Assembly (NCBI RefSeq): GCF_000759795.1
Contig: NZ_BBMZ01000007.1
Coordinates: 1-64,000 of the forward strand
Direction of reading: 5' to 3'
DNA from: Pseudescherichia vulneris NBRC 102420
GTDB lineage: Bacteria; Pseudomonadota; Gammaproteobacteria; Enterobacterales; Enterobacteriaceae
Length of the DNA: 64,000 nucleotides
A program made the position numbers and the translations under genes. Under the pieces are notes generated by a model that did no database searches, was not told where the DNA came from, and saw nothing but the letters and a program-made list of their open reading frames with translations. Shown one piece after another: positions 7,448 through 19,030 of this stretch. Positions within the stretch are counted from its first letter, which is position 1. The number at the start of each line of letters is the position of its first letter.

Positions 7448-7465
7448 CATACCGTGCGCGGTATG
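7448..7465. promoter_or_regulatory. Inverted repeat in the MFS/LysR divergent promoter
   Basis: CATACCG-TGCG-CGGTATG is a perfect 7-bp inverted repeat, 48 bases before the LysR start and 33 before the transporter start. Position and symmetry fit an operator for the LysR protein, though LysR sites more often follow T-N11-A. Inference. Confidence 0.45.
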
Positions 7466-7512
7466 GTTCAGGCAGGGCTCAACGTTTATCACCGCTATAA
7501 GAGAAACTTTGC

Positions 7513-8406
7513 ATGACGACGCTAAATCTAGGAAATCTGGCGACCTTTCGGCTGGTGGTACAGCGGGGCAGTTTCTCTGCCGCGGCAAACGTGCTTGGCC
7601 TCTCCCAGCCGGCGGTAAGCCTGCAAATTCGCCAGCTTGAACAGTTTCTTCAGGCACGGTTGATCGAGCGCACCGGGCGAGGCGTTAAGGCGACCGCCGC
7701 TGGCGTAGCGTTGCTGGCTCACGGCGAGCGGATTGGTCAGGCCGTGGACGAAGCGATACGTTCGGTTAGCGCGTTTAGCCATGAAGTCAGTGGCACGATC
7801 AGGCTCGGCACGGGGGCGACGGCGTGCATCCATCTTTTGCCACCGCTATTGCAGCGGCTGCGGCTGGATTATCCCCTGCTGCAGGTAGGCGTCACGACCG
7901 GAAATACGCCTGGCATTGTCCAGGCGGTGGAGGAAAATCGTCTCGATCTGGGGCTGGTTACGCTTCCCGCCAGCGGACGCACACTGGATATCACGCCGTT
8001 TCTGAACGAAGAGTTTGTTTTTATCGAAGCGCTGGCGCACTCGCACCCGGCGGCATCGTTAACGCCCGAGGCGCTACATGCGCTGCCGCTCATCGCCTTT
8101 GAGGACGGAAGCAGTACGCGCACGCTTATTGATGGCTGGTTTGCCGCAGCGGGACTGCCGACGATATCTGTGATGCAGCTTGGCAGTATCGAAGCCATCA
8201 AGCGCATGGTTAGCGCCGGGCTGGGATATAGCATAGTCCCGCAAATGTCGGTGGCGCATCCAAACGATCGTAAGGGGCTCAACGTGCGTTCACTGGATCC
8301 GCTTTTGCAGCGTCAGCTGGCAATAGTCATCCGTCAGGATAAGATCCTGAGCCGAGGCATAGGGGCGATCATTCAACTGCTACAAAAGAAAAGCGAGTTA
8401 ATTTAG
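7513..8406 (+). CDS. LysR family transcriptional regulator
   Basis: 297 residues. The N-terminal winged helix-turn-helix is clear (LATFRLVVQRGSFSAAANVL, SQPAVSLQIRQLEQFLQARL). Residues ~90-290 form the periplasmic-binding-like effector domain (GTIRLGTGATACIHLLPPLL, GLVTLPASG, GLGYSIVPQM). It is divergent from the MFS transporter and acetyltransferase, which are its likely targets; the inducer is unknown. Its 3' end overlaps the convergent yfgG gene by 9 bases, so the cassette was inserted right up to the conserved core. Confidence 0.93.
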   Translation: MTTLNLGNLATFRLVVQRGSFSAAANVLGLSQPAVSLQIRQLEQFLQARLIERTGRGVKATAAGVALLAHGERIGQAVDEAIRSVSAFSHEVSGTIRLGTGATACIHLLPPLLQRLRLDYPLLQVGVTTGNTPGIVQAVEENRLDLGLVTLPASGRTLDITPFLNEEFVFIEALAHSHPAASLTPEALHALPLIAFEDGSSTRTLIDGWFAAAGLPTISVMQLGSIEAIKRMVSAGLGYSIVPQMSVAHPNDRKGLNVRSLDPLLQRQLAIVIRQDKILSRGIGAIIQLLQKKSELI

Positions 8407-8598
8407 CGTTTTATTTACCGGCGTCTCAACGGAGAGAGAGGATTGCTGTGATTGGGCTTTATCCTGATGATGGTACCAGGCGCCGATAGAGGAGTAGACG
8501 AAGCGTCCAAAGAAGAAGAAAAAGCTGATAAGCAATACGATACGGGTCATGCGACTGTCAAATCGCTGTCGTTTTCGCATACTGTGTGACTGGCTCAC
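8398..8598 (-). CDS. yfgG: YfgG, small membrane protein (DUF2633)
   Basis: 66 residues; K-12 YfgG has 63 and a near-identical N-terminus (SMRKRQRF then SRMTRIVLLISFFFFFGRF). A basic N-terminus precedes a single membrane helix (about 17-36). K-12 YfgG has been linked to nickel/cobalt tolerance; nothing in the sequence shows this. It is divergent from yfgF as in K-12, and marks the left edge of the conserved core. Confidence 0.9.
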   Translation of the reverse strand: MSQSHSMRKRQRFDSRMTRIVLLISFFFFFGRFVYSSIGAWYHHQDKAQSQQSSLSVETPVNKTLN

Positions 8599-8947
8599 AA
8601 GAGGTTCCTAAGGGTTAACCCGACAAGCGGGCGATTGCTGTATTAATGCACAGAGCGAAGCGTAGATCAATCGGTCGTTATGTAAAATTTCGTCAAAGAA
8701 AGCATTTACTAAAACCATAATAATGAAATAATGATAAAGCGCATGAATTATTAAGAAAAATTGCGCGAAGAAGAGAAGGCGATGTTTTAAAAGGCGCGCG
8801 GTTGCTTGATCCTGGTCAATTGCAGCTGCTTTTGCAGCACTAAACTCTTCACAAATGGCACAGTCTGACCGACTCTATAATCTTCATGGTTAGCCTGGAA
8901 CCCCGCCTGAATCGATTTCAGTACGCTGGGTTTTACACTGAACATCG
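8599..8947. other. Divergent yfgG/yfgF promoter region
   Basis: About 350 bases without a gene. AT-rich around 8700-8760. A TATAAT at 8876-8881 is a plausible -10 for yfgF but has no well-spaced -35. No reading frame or stable RNA structure stands out. Confidence 0.5.
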
Positions 8948-11191
8948 ATGAGCTACGCGAAAATTTATACTCTCTATAAAGCTAAATGGTGGGCGCTGCC
9001 GCTCGTCTTGCCTTTCCTGCTGCTGCCCCTTGCCCACATGGTCGATACCTTTACCTGGGTCTCGGATGGCAGCATGATACTCTATTATCTGCCGCTCTCG
9101 CTCTTATTGAGCCTGATGCTCTTCTACGGCTGGGCGGCATTGCCCGGTATTATTCTCTCCCTGGCCTGGCACTACTATCCGCACACCAGCGCCCCAGAGA
9201 CGTTGCTTAAAATCGTCCATTTTATTGTGCCCATCATCGTAAGCTGGGGTGGCTATCGGATCTTCGTTACCCGGCGGCATAACGTCTCCTACGGCAATGC
9301 GCAACTCACCGCGCAGCGTATGTTCTGGCAGGCCGTCTGCCCGGCCACGCTGTTCCTGCTGATCTTCCATACCATCACCTGGCTAGGCCTGTATGACAAT
9401 TATCAGGCCCTGACCGGCGTGACCCCGTTTAGCCTGCGCACGCTGATTAACTATCAGGCGCTGCTGGTCAGCGGGCTGACCGGAACGCCGTTCTGCTATC
9501 TGCTGATCAGGGTGCTCCACCATCCACGCCACATAAAAGGTTACCTCTCTCGCCTGCGTCGGGATTTTGATCCCAAGGTGACCCGGCTGGAGGTGATCGT
9601 GTGGTTTGCCGTTATTGCGCTACTGATGCTGCTGATGCTCTCCCCGTGGGATGAAAATACCGGCATCTTCACCACTAACTACACGCTGTCGCTGCTGCTC
9701 CCGGTGATGCTGTGGGGGTCGATGCGCTATGGCTATCGTCTGATGTCTATCGTCTGGACGCCGTTTATGATGGTAAGCATTCACTACTTCTACCGCTATA
9801 CGCCGGTCTCGCCGCGCTACGAAATCCAGCTGACGATCCTCTCCTCCAGCTACCTGGTGTTCTCGTTTATCATCGCCTGGATGTCGATGTTGGCAACGCG
9901 CCAGCGGCGGATGCACGAGCGGGTTAGCCGGCTGGCGTGGCTCGATCCGGTTCTCAATATGCCAAACCTGCGGGCGCTCAATCGTGCGCTGGCGGATACC
10001 CCGTGGTCGGTGCTCTGCTTTTTACGCATCCCCGATCTGGAGCTGCTGGGAAGGCACTACGGTATTATGCTGCGCATCCAGTACAAGCAGATGCTGTCCG
10101 AGTGGCTAACGCAGTGGCTACAAAGCAATGAGTGCGTATACCATCTGTCGGGATATGACATCGTTATCCGGCTCAATACCGAATCCTACGTGCAGCGCAT
10201 CGCCGAACTGGATAAGCGGATCAAGCAGTTCCGCTTCGCCTGGGATGACATGCCGTTGCAGCCAAAGGTAGGCATAAGCTATTGCTACGTGCGTTCGCCG
10301 GTGTCGCATCTCTATCTGCTGCTGGGCGAGCTGAGCACCACGGCGGATCTCTCCCTGGAAACCCAGAGTCCAGAAAGCCTTCAGCACCGCGGGTCGGTCA
10401 ATCTACAGCGCAGCCTGAAAGGTAAGGTGGAGATGATGAACCGCCTGCAACGGGCGCTGGAGGAGGATCGGTTCCGCCTGATGGCCCAGCCGATCGCCGG
10501 CATACGCGGCGACGACTACCATGAGATATTGCTGCGGATGCTCGGCGATGACGACGAGCTTATCGGCCCGGATGCGTTCCTGCCGGTAGCCCATGAGTTT
10601 GGCCTTTCGTCACGCATCGACCTGTGGGTGATTGAACACACGCTGCGCTTTATGGCGCACTATCGTGAAACGGAGCCGGGGGCGCGCTTCTCAGTTAACC
10701 TGTCGCCAGCCTCCGTCTGCCGGAGCAACTTTGCCCGTGAGGTCGCCAGGCTGCTTGAGTGCTACAACGTTGAGGCCTGGCAGCTTATTTTTGAGGTCAC
10801 GGAGAGTAACTCGTTGACCAATATTAACCAGGCAAACCAGACCCTCGGCCAGCTTCAGCAATTGGGCTGCCGGGTGGCCATAGATGACTTTGGGACCGGC
10901 TATGCCAGCTATGCGCGGTTGAAAAACATCAACGCCGATATGTTGAAGATTGACGGCAGCTTTATTCGCAATCTGACGTCAAACAGCCTCGACTACCAGA
11001 TTGTGGCCTCTATCTGCCATCTGGCACGGATGAAAAAGATGCGGGTGGTGGCGGAGTACGTCGAAAGTGAGGAGGTGCGCAGCGCTGCCCTTTCGCTGGG
11101 GATCGACTATCTGCAAGGGTTCTTGATTGGTAAACCCATACCGCTTGAGACGCTGGCGGGAGACGCTCAGGCACTGTCACAGCGTGCCTGA
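8948..11191 (+). CDS. yfgF: YfgF, cyclic-di-GMP phosphodiesterase (membrane sensor, degenerate GGDEF, EAL)
   Basis: 747 residues, the same length as K-12 YfgF. The N-terminal ~315 residues contain about eight to ten membrane helices of the MASE1-like kind. A GGDEF-fold domain (~330-490) lacks the GGDEF signature, so it should not make c-di-GMP. The C-terminal EAL domain (~500-740) retains EILLR (the EAL position), SVNLSP, FEVTESNS, AIDDFGTGYAS, LKIDGSFI and VAEYVES, the residues needed for metal and substrate binding. It hydrolyses c-di-GMP to pGpG at the inner membrane; the K-12 enzyme is tied to surface behaviour and oxidative stress under anaerobiosis. It is followed after 27 bases by the opposite-strand ppx. 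Confidence 0.95.
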   Translation: MSYAKIYTLYKAKWWALPLVLPFLLLPLAHMVDTFTWVSDGSMILYYLPLSLLLSLMLFYGWAALPGIILSLAWHYYPHTSAPETLLKIVHFIVPIIVSWGGYRIFVTRRHNVSYGNAQLTAQRMFWQAVCPATLFLLIFHTITWLGLYDNYQALTGVTPFSLRTLINYQALLVSGLTGTPFCYLLIRVLHHPRHIKGYLSRLRRDFDPKVTRLEVIVWFAVIALLMLLMLSPWDENTGIFTTNYTLSLLLPVMLWGSMRYGYRLMSIVWTPFMMVSIHYFYRYTPVSPRYEIQLTILSSSYLVFSFIIAWMSMLATRQRRMHERVSRLAWLDPVLNMPNLRALNRALADTPWSVLCFLRIPDLELLGRHYGIMLRIQYKQMLSEWLTQWLQSNECVYHLSGYDIVIRLNTESYVQRIAELDKRIKQFRFAWDDMPLQPKVGISYCYVRSPVSHLYLLLGELSTTADLSLETQSPESLQHRGSVNLQRSLKGKVEMMNRLQRALEEDRFRLMAQPIAGIRGDDYHEILLRMLGDDDELIGPDAFLPVAHEFGLSSRIDLWVIEHTLRFMAHYRETEPGARFSVNLSPASVCRSNFAREVARLLECYNVEAWQLIFEVTESNSLTNINQANQTLGQLQQLGCRVAIDDFGTGYASYARLKNINADMLKIDGSFIRNLTSNSLDYQIVASICHLARMKKMRVVAEYVESEEVRSAALSLGIDYLQGFLIGKPIPLETLAGDAQALSQRA

Positions 11192-11218
11192 GCATAGGAG
11201 GGGCTAGGGCGGTGCGGA

Positions 11219-12760
11219 TCAGGCCGCGACGCCGGAGGAGTGCTCCTCTTCGATCTTCAGCAGCCAGCCGGTGACCGCGCCCCAGTAATCCTGCTCTTTC
11301 TCCAGATCCAGCAGCACCAGCGCGTTCTGAGAGAACCAGTCACGAGGGAAGCTAAGCGTCCAGTGGTTATCGTCGGTGGTGAGACGGAGGGTCGGCGGGG
11401 TAGTGGTCGCCTGGCGCTGGTTGTTCAGCAGTACGCCGAGGCGCAGGAGCTGGATCAGCGGTAAAAAGTGCTTCTTCTTGAACAGGGTAAAGCGCGGCAG
11501 ATCGTCGAGCTTGATACCTTTGCGGTGGAAGCGCACCAGGGTCGCCATCATCAGCTGCTGCTCTTGGTTAAAGCCAGGCAGATCGCTGTTCTGCAGGATA
11601 TAGGCCGAGTGGCGATGCATCCCGCTGTGGTTGATGTTCAGCCCAACCTCGTGCAGCATCGCGGCCCACTTCAGCAGGGCCGCCAGCTGCGGATTCGCCA
11701 GCTTTGGATTCTGCGCTTCCCACTGCTCGTACATGTGGGTTGTGGTCTCCAGCACGCGACGGGCTTGCTCCCGGTCAATGTTATACTGGTTGGCAAGGCT
11801 CTGTGCGGTGCGGCTGCGGATATCCTGATGGCGGAAACGGCCCTCCATCTCATACAGCACCCCTTCACGCAGCGCGCCGTCGGAGAGACGCAGCTCGCGA
11901 ATGGCCAGTGCGTCAAACACGCCGCACAAAATCGCCAGGCCAGGCACGAAGACCGCCTTGCGCTCGTCGGAGAGCCCCGGCAGATTCAGCGCGTCAAAGC
12001 TGTCATGCTTCAGCACCTCGGTCACTAGCTTATCCAGCCGTTCAGGGGTGATGAACCCATCTTTCTCGCCCATCGCCAGCAGCACTTCATGAGCGGCTTT
12101 AATGCTGCCCGATGCGCCCAGGGCCACGTTCCAGCCCTGAATACGGTACTGCCAGGTTAGGCTCTCCAGCTTCTGCACCGCCGCCATGCGCGCGCGATGG
12201 AAGTTCTCCCGGTTAATGATGCGGCCGCGGAAATAGGTTTGCGCGAAGCTGACGCAGCCCATACGGCGGCTCTCAACCAGGATAGGTTGAAAATCTTCGC
12301 CGATCACCAGTTCCGTAGAGCCACCGCCAATATCGATCACTAGCTTGCGGCCTTTTTCCGGCTGCGTATGCTCAACGCCCATAAAGATCAGTCGGGCTTC
12401 TTCGTTGCCAGAGATGATCTCAATCGGGTAGGGGATGACCTGCTCCGCACGCTTGAGGAAATCAGCGGCGTTGGCGGCCTGGCGCAAAGTGTGGGTGCCA
12501 ACAATGCAGACGTTAGCCGGGTCGAAGCCCTGCAGGCGTTCGGCAAACAGCGACAGGCAGCTCAGGCCGCGCTCAATCGCCTCTTCGCTCAGAACGCTGT
12601 TCTCATCCAGGCCGTCGGCCAGATGCACGCGCTGCTTCAGGCGGCCAATGATCTGCATGGCGCCATCCACCACACGGGCAATGACCATGTGGAAACTGTT
12701 CGAACCGAGATCGACCGCAGCAAACTCCTGCGGCCGTGGGGTATTGTCATTTATCGGCAT
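11219..12760 (-). CDS. ppx: Exopolyphosphatase
   Basis: 513 residues, the same as E. coli. It releases phosphate from polyphosphate chain ends; family members can also hydrolyse pppGpp. The actin/Hsp70-like N-terminus is intact ([32 protein letters not shown]), as is the C-terminal HD-like helical domain ([20 protein letters not shown]). It starts 3 bases after the ppk stop, so ppk and ppx form one transcript that couples synthesis and breakdown of polyphosphate. Acts in the cytoplasm, peripheral to the membrane. Confidence 0.97.
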   Translation of the reverse strand: MPINDNTPRPQEFAAVDLGSNSFHMVIARVVDGAMQIIGRLKQRVHLADGLDENSVLSEEAIERGLSCLSLFAERLQGFDPANVCIVGTHTLRQAANAADFLKRAEQVIPYPIEIISGNEEARLIFMGVEHTQPEKGRKLVIDIGGGSTELVIGEDFQPILVESRRMGCVSFAQTYFRGRIINRENFHRARMAAVQKLESLTWQYRIQGWNVALGASGSIKAAHEVLLAMGEKDGFITPERLDKLVTEVLKHDSFDALNLPGLSDERKAVFVPGLAILCGVFDALAIRELRLSDGALREGVLYEMEGRFRHQDIRSRTAQSLANQYNIDREQARRVLETTTHMYEQWEAQNPKLANPQLAALLKWAAMLHEVGLNINHSGMHRHSAYILQNSDLPGFNQEQQLMMATLVRFHRKGIKLDDLPRFTLFKKKHFLPLIQLLRLGVLLNNQRQATTTPPTLRLTTDDNHWTLSFPRDWFSQNALVLLDLEKEQDYWGAVTGWLLKIEEEHSSGVAA

Positions 12761-12763
12761 AGA

Positions 12764-14824
12764 TTAGTCTGGTTGTTCGAGTGATTTGATATAGTCGTAA
12801 ATCGCTAGCTGCGCGCGAACCTTGCGGCGGTTGCCCCGTTGCACATAGCGATTACTCAATTCCTTGTCGATATACCGCGCCTTCACGGTATCGCTGAACA
12901 GAAGCTCAATGATGTCCAGCACGCGTTGCTTAAGGCGCGGATCGAGCAGCGGGGCCGCAACCTCAATGCGATAGTCAATATTACGCGTCATCCAGTCGGC
13001 AGACGAGAGGTAAACCTGCTTATCGCCGCCATTTTCGAAAATATAGATGCGATCGTGTTCGAGATAGCGGTCCACGATGCTGATCACCCGGATATTATCG
13101 CTCAGCCCTTCCAGCTCGGGGATCAGCGAGCACATACCGCGCACCAGCAGATTAACCGGCACGCCGGAGCCGGATGCAGCATACAGTCGGTCCACGAGGC
13201 CTTTATCCACCAGGTTGTTGAGCTTGAGGGTGATCCCTGACGGCTGACCGTTTTGCGCATTGGCGATCTCGCGGTCGATCATATCGTACAGCAGGCGGCG
13301 CGAGTTTTGCGGCGACACCAGCAGGTACTCAAAGTGTACCGGCCGGTAAGGGTTCTCGATAAAGTTAAACACCCGGCGTACTTCGTTAGTGATGCGCGCA
13401 TCGGCGGTAAGCAGCGAGTAGTCGGTGTAGAGCCGGGCGGTCTTCTCGTTAAAGTTACCGGTGCCGATGTGAGCGTAGCGCACCACCTCTTCACCCTCTT
13501 TACGCGAGATGAGGAACAGCTTGGCGTGAATTTTCAGTCCCGGCGCGGAGAAGATCACGTGCGCCCCGGCCTCGGTCAGACGCTTAGCCCAGTGGATGTT
13601 GGCCTCTTCATCGAAGCGCGCCTGCAGTTCCACCACCACGGTCACTTTCTTGCCGTTGTGCGCGGCGTGGATCATCGCATCAATGATGCGTGAATCTTTC
13701 GCTACGCGGTAGATGTTGATCTTGATGGCCAGCACGTTAGGGTCGAACGAGGCCTGACGCAGCAGCTCAAGCACGTGCTCAAAGGTGTGGTACGGATAGT
13801 AGAGCAGCACGTCCCGCTCGCGAATGGCGTCGAAGCCGTTGCGGAAGTTATCGAACCAGACATGGCGCAGGCGCGGCAGCGGCTTGTTCACCAGGTTGGC
13901 TTTGCCGACGTTCGGGAAGCTGATGAAGTCTTTAAAGTTGTGGTAACGGCCGCCTGGTACAGTGGAGTCATAGCGGGAGATGGTGAGCTTGTCGCGCAGC
14001 ATCTCTACCATGGCGTCCGGCATATCGCGCTGGTAGACAAAACGTACCGGCTCGGCAGTAAGGCGCTGCTTGAGGCTGGAGGACATCAGCTCCATCAGGC
14101 TCGACTCCATCTCGTGCACCAGGTCGTACTCGGCGTCACGGGTCATCTTCATCGAGTAGGCGTTCAGCGCATCGTAGTCAAAGAAGCCGTAGAAGATATC
14201 GTCCAGGCAGTAGCGCAGGATGTTATCCAGCAGGATCATCGGCTTGCGGCGGCGCGGCGTCTCTGGCGGCAGGTTAACAAAGCGCGGCACCTTATCCGAC
14301 GGGATCTCCAGCAGCGCGTAGCGAATGCTCTCCCCGCGAATAATCTCTACTGCCAGATAGGTGTAGTCATCCTTCAGGAACTGCACCAGGTCGGTTTCGC
14401 GGTTGATCAGGATCGGCGTGATGTGCTGGCGCAGATAGTGTTTGAAGTAGTGGCGCAGCCAGGTTTGCTGGTTCTCGGAGAGCTGGCGTTCGTTAATCAA
14501 GAAGATCTGATTACGGGCCATCTCCAGCAGCAGGTCGTTATACAGACCGTTGAACTCCTGATCCGCTTTCAGTACGCGGGTCTGGATCTTACCGAGCAGA
14601 TGTCGGGAGTGGGCGTTGGAGCCTTGCTCTTCGCTGATGATAATCCGGCGCTTAAGCTCAGCAAAGCGCACCTTGTAGAACTCATCAAGGTTATTGGAGT
14701 AGATGCCGAGGAAACGCATTCGCTCAATAAGAGGGTTGCTCTTGTCGGCGGCTTCCTGCAGCACGCGTTCATTGAACGCTAACCAGCTTAATTCTTTTTC
14801 GATGTATAGCTTTTCCTGACCCAT
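12764..14824 (-). CDS. ppk: Polyphosphate kinase 1
   Basis: 686 residues (E. coli 688). It makes polyphosphate from ATP through a phospho-histidine. The autophosphorylated His lies in [20 protein letters not shown] and the second essential His in [11 protein letters not shown]. The N-terminus [20 protein letters not shown] is typical. Four PPK1 domains are complete. It is first gene of ppk-ppx. Candidate PhoB half-sites lie about 90 bases upstream. Confidence 0.97.
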   Translation of the reverse strand: MGQEKLYIEKELSWLAFNERVLQEAADKSNPLIERMRFLGIYSNNLDEFYKVRFAELKRRIIISEEQGSNAHSRHLLGKIQTRVLKADQEFNGLYNDLLLEMARNQIFLINERQLSENQQTWLRHYFKHYLRQHITPILINRETDLVQFLKDDYTYLAVEIIRGESIRYALLEIPSDKVPRFVNLPPETPRRRKPMILLDNILRYCLDDIFYGFFDYDALNAYSMKMTRDAEYDLVHEMESSLMELMSSSLKQRLTAEPVRFVYQRDMPDAMVEMLRDKLTISRYDSTVPGGRYHNFKDFISFPNVGKANLVNKPLPRLRHVWFDNFRNGFDAIRERDVLLYYPYHTFEHVLELLRQASFDPNVLAIKINIYRVAKDSRIIDAMIHAAHNGKKVTVVVELQARFDEEANIHWAKRLTEAGAHVIFSAPGLKIHAKLFLISRKEGEEVVRYAHIGTGNFNEKTARLYTDYSLLTADARITNEVRRVFNFIENPYRPVHFEYLLVSPQNSRRLLYDMIDREIANAQNGQPSGITLKLNNLVDKGLVDRLYAASGSGVPVNLLVRGMCSLIPELEGLSDNIRVISIVDRYLEHDRIYIFENGGDKQVYLSSADWMTRNIDYRIEVAAPLLDPRLKQRVLDIIELLFSDTVKARYIDKELSNRYVQRGNRRKVRAQLAIYDYIKSLEQPD

Positions 14825-14911
14825 TACAACTCACACTCCGGTTCAATCTCGGGACGTGGCAAATCCATCTCAGCCTTTATTATGGTGAGAATTACCACAG
14901 CTTGTCCAATT

Positions 14912-14931
14912 GTGACAGATAAGTATGACAG
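14912..14931 (-). promoter_or_regulatory. Candidate PhoB half-sites upstream of ppk
   Basis: On the minus strand, CTGTCAT and CTGTCAC occur as direct repeats separated by 6 bases. The Pho box consensus uses 7-mers separated by 4, so the spacing is off by two. ppk is PhoB-regulated in related bacteria, which makes a real site plausible. Confidence 0.35.
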
Positions 14932-14953
14932 TAATCTGATAATGCGGAGGTTA

Positions 14954-14981
14954 TTGCCGGACGGCACAGGCTGCCCGGCAA
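14954..14981. terminator. REP-like hairpin after purN
   Basis: TTGCCGG...CCGGCAA inverted repeat beside the purN stop, GC-rich and without a clear T-run on the purN (minus) side. It may be a degenerate REP or a transcript-end hairpin. Confidence 0.45.
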
Positions 14982-14989
14982 GAGAGGAT

Positions 14990-16707
<1,718 letters not shown>

Positions 16708-16717
16708 CTAACAGTCA

Positions 16718-16733
16718 AGGCAAACGTTTGCGA
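16718..16733. promoter_or_regulatory. PurR operator of purMN
   Basis: AGGCAAACGTTTGCGA closely matches the PurR consensus (ACGCAAACGTTTNCNT) around a CAAACGTTTG palindrome. It lies 56 bases upstream of the purM start, between purM and upp. PurR with hypoxanthine or guanine represses purMN in E. coli. Confidence 0.88.
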
Positions 16734-16834
16734 GTCCATTATTCATGGCTCTCAGAGATCGTTGCGATATACTGATTTTCAATCTGATTGATCGGGATCA
16801 ACCCTCTACCTATAGCGCAACGGAGAAAAAGCGG

Positions 16835-16856
16835 TATAATCCGGCGATTTTTTTTG
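16835..16856 (+). promoter_or_regulatory. upp promoter with UTP-sensitive start region
   Basis: The -10 TATAAT (16835-16840) is followed by GATTTTTTTTG at 16846-16856. The G and A lie 6 and 7 bases after the -10. In E. coli upp, UTP level decides start choice at these two positions, and high UTP causes slippage on the T-run so that transcripts abort. The same elements are present here. Confidence 0.8.
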
Positions 16857-16888
16857 TGGCTGCCAACTGTCTGGGGAAGGAGAAGAGT

Positions 16889-17515
16889 ATGAAGATCGTG
16901 GAAGTAAAACACCCACTCGTCAAACACAAGCTGGGACTGATGCGTGAGCATGACATCAGCACCAAACGCTTTCGTGAACTCGCCTCTGAAGTAGGCAGCC
17001 TGCTGACCTATGAAGCGACCGCCGATCTGGAAACCGAGAAGGTGACCATCGAAGGCTGGAACGGCCCGGTGGAAATCGAGCAGATCAAAGGTAAAAAAAT
17101 TACCGTGGTGCCGATCCTGCGTGCCGGTCTTGGCATGATGGAAGGCGTGCTGGAGCACGTCCCGAGCGCGCGCATCAGCGTGGTCGGTATCTACCGCGAC
17201 GAAGAGACCCTGGAGCCGGTACCTTACTTCCAGAAACTGGTATCGAACATCGACGAGCGTATGGCGCTGGTGGTTGACCCGATGCTGGCGACCGGCGGCT
17301 CAATGATCGCCACCATCGACCTGCTGAAAAAAGCGGGCTGCAGCAGCATCAAGGTGCTGGTGCTGGTTGCCGCGCCGGAAGGCGTGGCCGCACTGGAGAA
17401 GGCGCATCCGGATATCGAACTCTATACCGCATCGGTCGATCAGGGGCTTAACGAGCACGGGTACATTATTCCTGGTCTCGGCGATGCCGGCGACAAGATT
17501 TTTGGTACCAAGTAA
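16889..17515 (+). CDS. upp: Uracil phosphoribosyltransferase
   Basis: 208 residues (E. coli 208). It salvages uracil to UMP with PRPP. The start is the ATG at 16889 ([20 protein letters not shown]), which has GGAGAAG just upstream; a longer in-frame start at 16745 would run through the promoter. PRPP is bound by [19 protein letters not shown], and the uracil-binding end [18 protein letters not shown] is intact. It forms an operon with uraA, separated by an attenuating terminator. Confidence 0.98.
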   Translation: MKIVEVKHPLVKHKLGLMREHDISTKRFRELASEVGSLLTYEATADLETEKVTIEGWNGPVEIEQIKGKKITVVPILRAGLGMMEGVLEHVPSARISVVGIYRDEETLEPVPYFQKLVSNIDERMALVVDPMLATGGSMIATIDLLKKAGCSSIKVLVLVAAPEGVAALEKAHPDIELYTASVDQGLNEHGYIIPGLGDAGDKIFGTK

Positions 17516-17532
17516 TTGAATAAATGAAAAAG

Positions 17533-17560
17533 AGCCGACTTTGATAGTCGGCTTTTTTTT
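17533..17560 (+). terminator. upp terminator
   Basis: 8-bp stem AGCCGACT / AGTCGGCT with a 5-base loop and a run of eight T. It lies in the upp-uraA gap, so uraA is either read through or has its own start. Confidence 0.9.
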
Positions 17561-17612
17561 GAATAAAAGACGCAGTTCGCCTTATACAAAACACAACTCA
17601 GAGGAAAACACT

Positions 17613-18902
17613 ATGACGCGCCGTGCTATCGGGGTGAGTGAAAGACCGCCGCTTTTACAGACAATTCCGCTTAGTTTGCAGCACCTGTTCGCCATGTTCG
17701 GCGCAACCGTGCTGGTGCCAATCCTGTTTCACATTAACCCGGCTACCGTGCTGCTGTTTAACGGCGTCGGTACGCTGCTCTATCTCTTTATCTGTAAGGG
17801 TAAAATTCCTGCCTATCTGGGTTCCAGCTTTGCGTTTATCTCCCCGGTGCTGCTTCTGCTGCCGCTCGGGTACGAGGTGGCGCTCGGCGGTTTTATTATG
17901 TGCGGCGTGCTGTTCTGCCTGGTGTCGTTTATCGTCAAGAAAGCGGGCACCGGCTGGCTGGACGTGATGTTCCCTCCGGCGGCGATGGGCGCAATCGTAG
18001 CCGTAATCGGCCTTGAGCTGGCAGGCGTGGCGGCTAACATGGCTGGCCTGCTGCCAGCAGATGGGCAGTCTGCGGACAGCAAAACGGTGATCATCTCGCT
18101 GGTTACCCTGGGCGTGACCGTGTTTGGCTCGGTGCTGTTCCGCGGCTTCCTGGCGATTATCCCGATCCTGATCGGCGTGCTGGCGGGCTATGCGCTGTCG
18201 TTTGCGATGGGCGTGGTGGATACCACCCCGATTGCCCAGGCGCACTGGTTTGCTCTGCCGACCTTCTACACCCCGCGCTTTGAGTGGTTCGCTATCTTCA
18301 CCATTCTGCCTGCCGCGCTGGTGGTCATCGCCGAGCACGTTGGTCACCTGGTCGTCACGGCCAACATCGTTAAGCGCGACCTGATCCGTGATCCGGGCCT
18401 GCACCGCTCAATGTTTGCCAACGGCTTCTCCACTATCATCTCCGGCTTCTTCGGCTCCACGCCGAATACCACCTACGGCGAGAACATCGGCGTGATGGCG
18501 ATTACCCGCGTCTACAGCACCTGGGTTATCGGCGGGGCGGCGATCATTGCCATTCTGCTCTCCTGTGTCGGCAAGCTGGCGGCGGCTATCCAGATCATTC
18601 CGGTTCCAGTGATGGGCGGCGTGTCGCTGCTGCTGTATGGGGTAATCGGCGCATCTGGTATTCGCGTGCTGATTGAATCCAAGGTGGACTACAGCAAAGC
18701 GCAGAACCTGATCCTGACCTCGGTGATCCTGATCATCGGCGTCAGCGGCGCGAAGGTGCACATCGGCGCAGCAGAGCTGAAGGGCATGGCGCTGGCGACC
18801 ATCGTTGGCATCGGCCTGGCGCTGATCTTCAAACTTATTAGCGTCCTGCGTCCGGAAGAAGAGGTGATTGACGCCCAGGAGAACGACGTCACTCCGCGCT
18901 AA
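17613..18902 (+). CDS. uraA: Uracil:proton symporter
   Basis: 429 residues (E. coli 429), NCS2 family with 14 membrane segments. Substrate residues known from E. coli UraA are present: the Glu and His of VIAEHVGHLVVT and the Glu of TTYGENIGVMAITRVYS. The ATG at 17613 follows CAGAGGAAA; an upstream in-frame start (17541) lies inside the upp terminator. It imports uracil for Upp. Confidence 0.97.
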   Translation: MTRRAIGVSERPPLLQTIPLSLQHLFAMFGATVLVPILFHINPATVLLFNGVGTLLYLFICKGKIPAYLGSSFAFISPVLLLLPLGYEVALGGFIMCGVLFCLVSFIVKKAGTGWLDVMFPPAAMGAIVAVIGLELAGVAANMAGLLPADGQSADSKTVIISLVTLGVTVFGSVLFRGFLAIIPILIGVLAGYALSFAMGVVDTTPIAQAHWFALPTFYTPRFEWFAIFTILPAALVVIAEHVGHLVVTANIVKRDLIRDPGLHRSMFANGFSTIISGFFGSTPNTTYGENIGVMAITRVYSTWVIGGAAIIAILLSCVGKLAAAIQIIPVPVMGGVSLLLYGVIGASGIRVLIESKVDYSKAQNLILTSVILIIGVSGAKVHIGAAELKGMALATIVGIGLALIFKLISVLRPEEEVIDAQENDVTPR

Positions 18903-18951
18903 TCTGGAAATTGAACCTGTCTGGAAATTGAACCAGTCTGGAAATTGAACC
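18903..18951. repeat. Three tandem copies of a 17-bp unit
   Basis: TCTGGAAATTGAACC begins at 18903, 18920 and 18937, with 2-base spacers TG and AG, giving an exact 17-base period. The array starts right after the uraA stop codon. The last copy runs into the palindrome at 18945-18971. Confidence 0.95.
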
Positions 18952-18971
18952 GGGCGTCGTGCCCGGTTCAA
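18945..18971 (+). terminator. Hairpin after uraA
   Basis: Perfect 11-bp inverted repeat TTGAACCGGGC / GCCCGGTTCAA with a 5-base loop. No T-run follows. It is probably the uraA transcript end, or a structure protecting the 3' end. Confidence 0.6.
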
Positions 18972-19030
18972 ACCGCGCATCGTTTTGTGGTAAACTCGCT
19001 GCGTTTTCCGTAAGCCCTGTTGAGGTATCT

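Noticed and set aside
8876-8881. Full yfgF promoter around TATAAT
   Set aside because: No -35 at 16-18 bases; mentioned only as a possible -10.
13775-14782. 335-codon plus-strand frame opposite ppk
   Set aside because: Shadow of ppk; composition typical of antisense frames.
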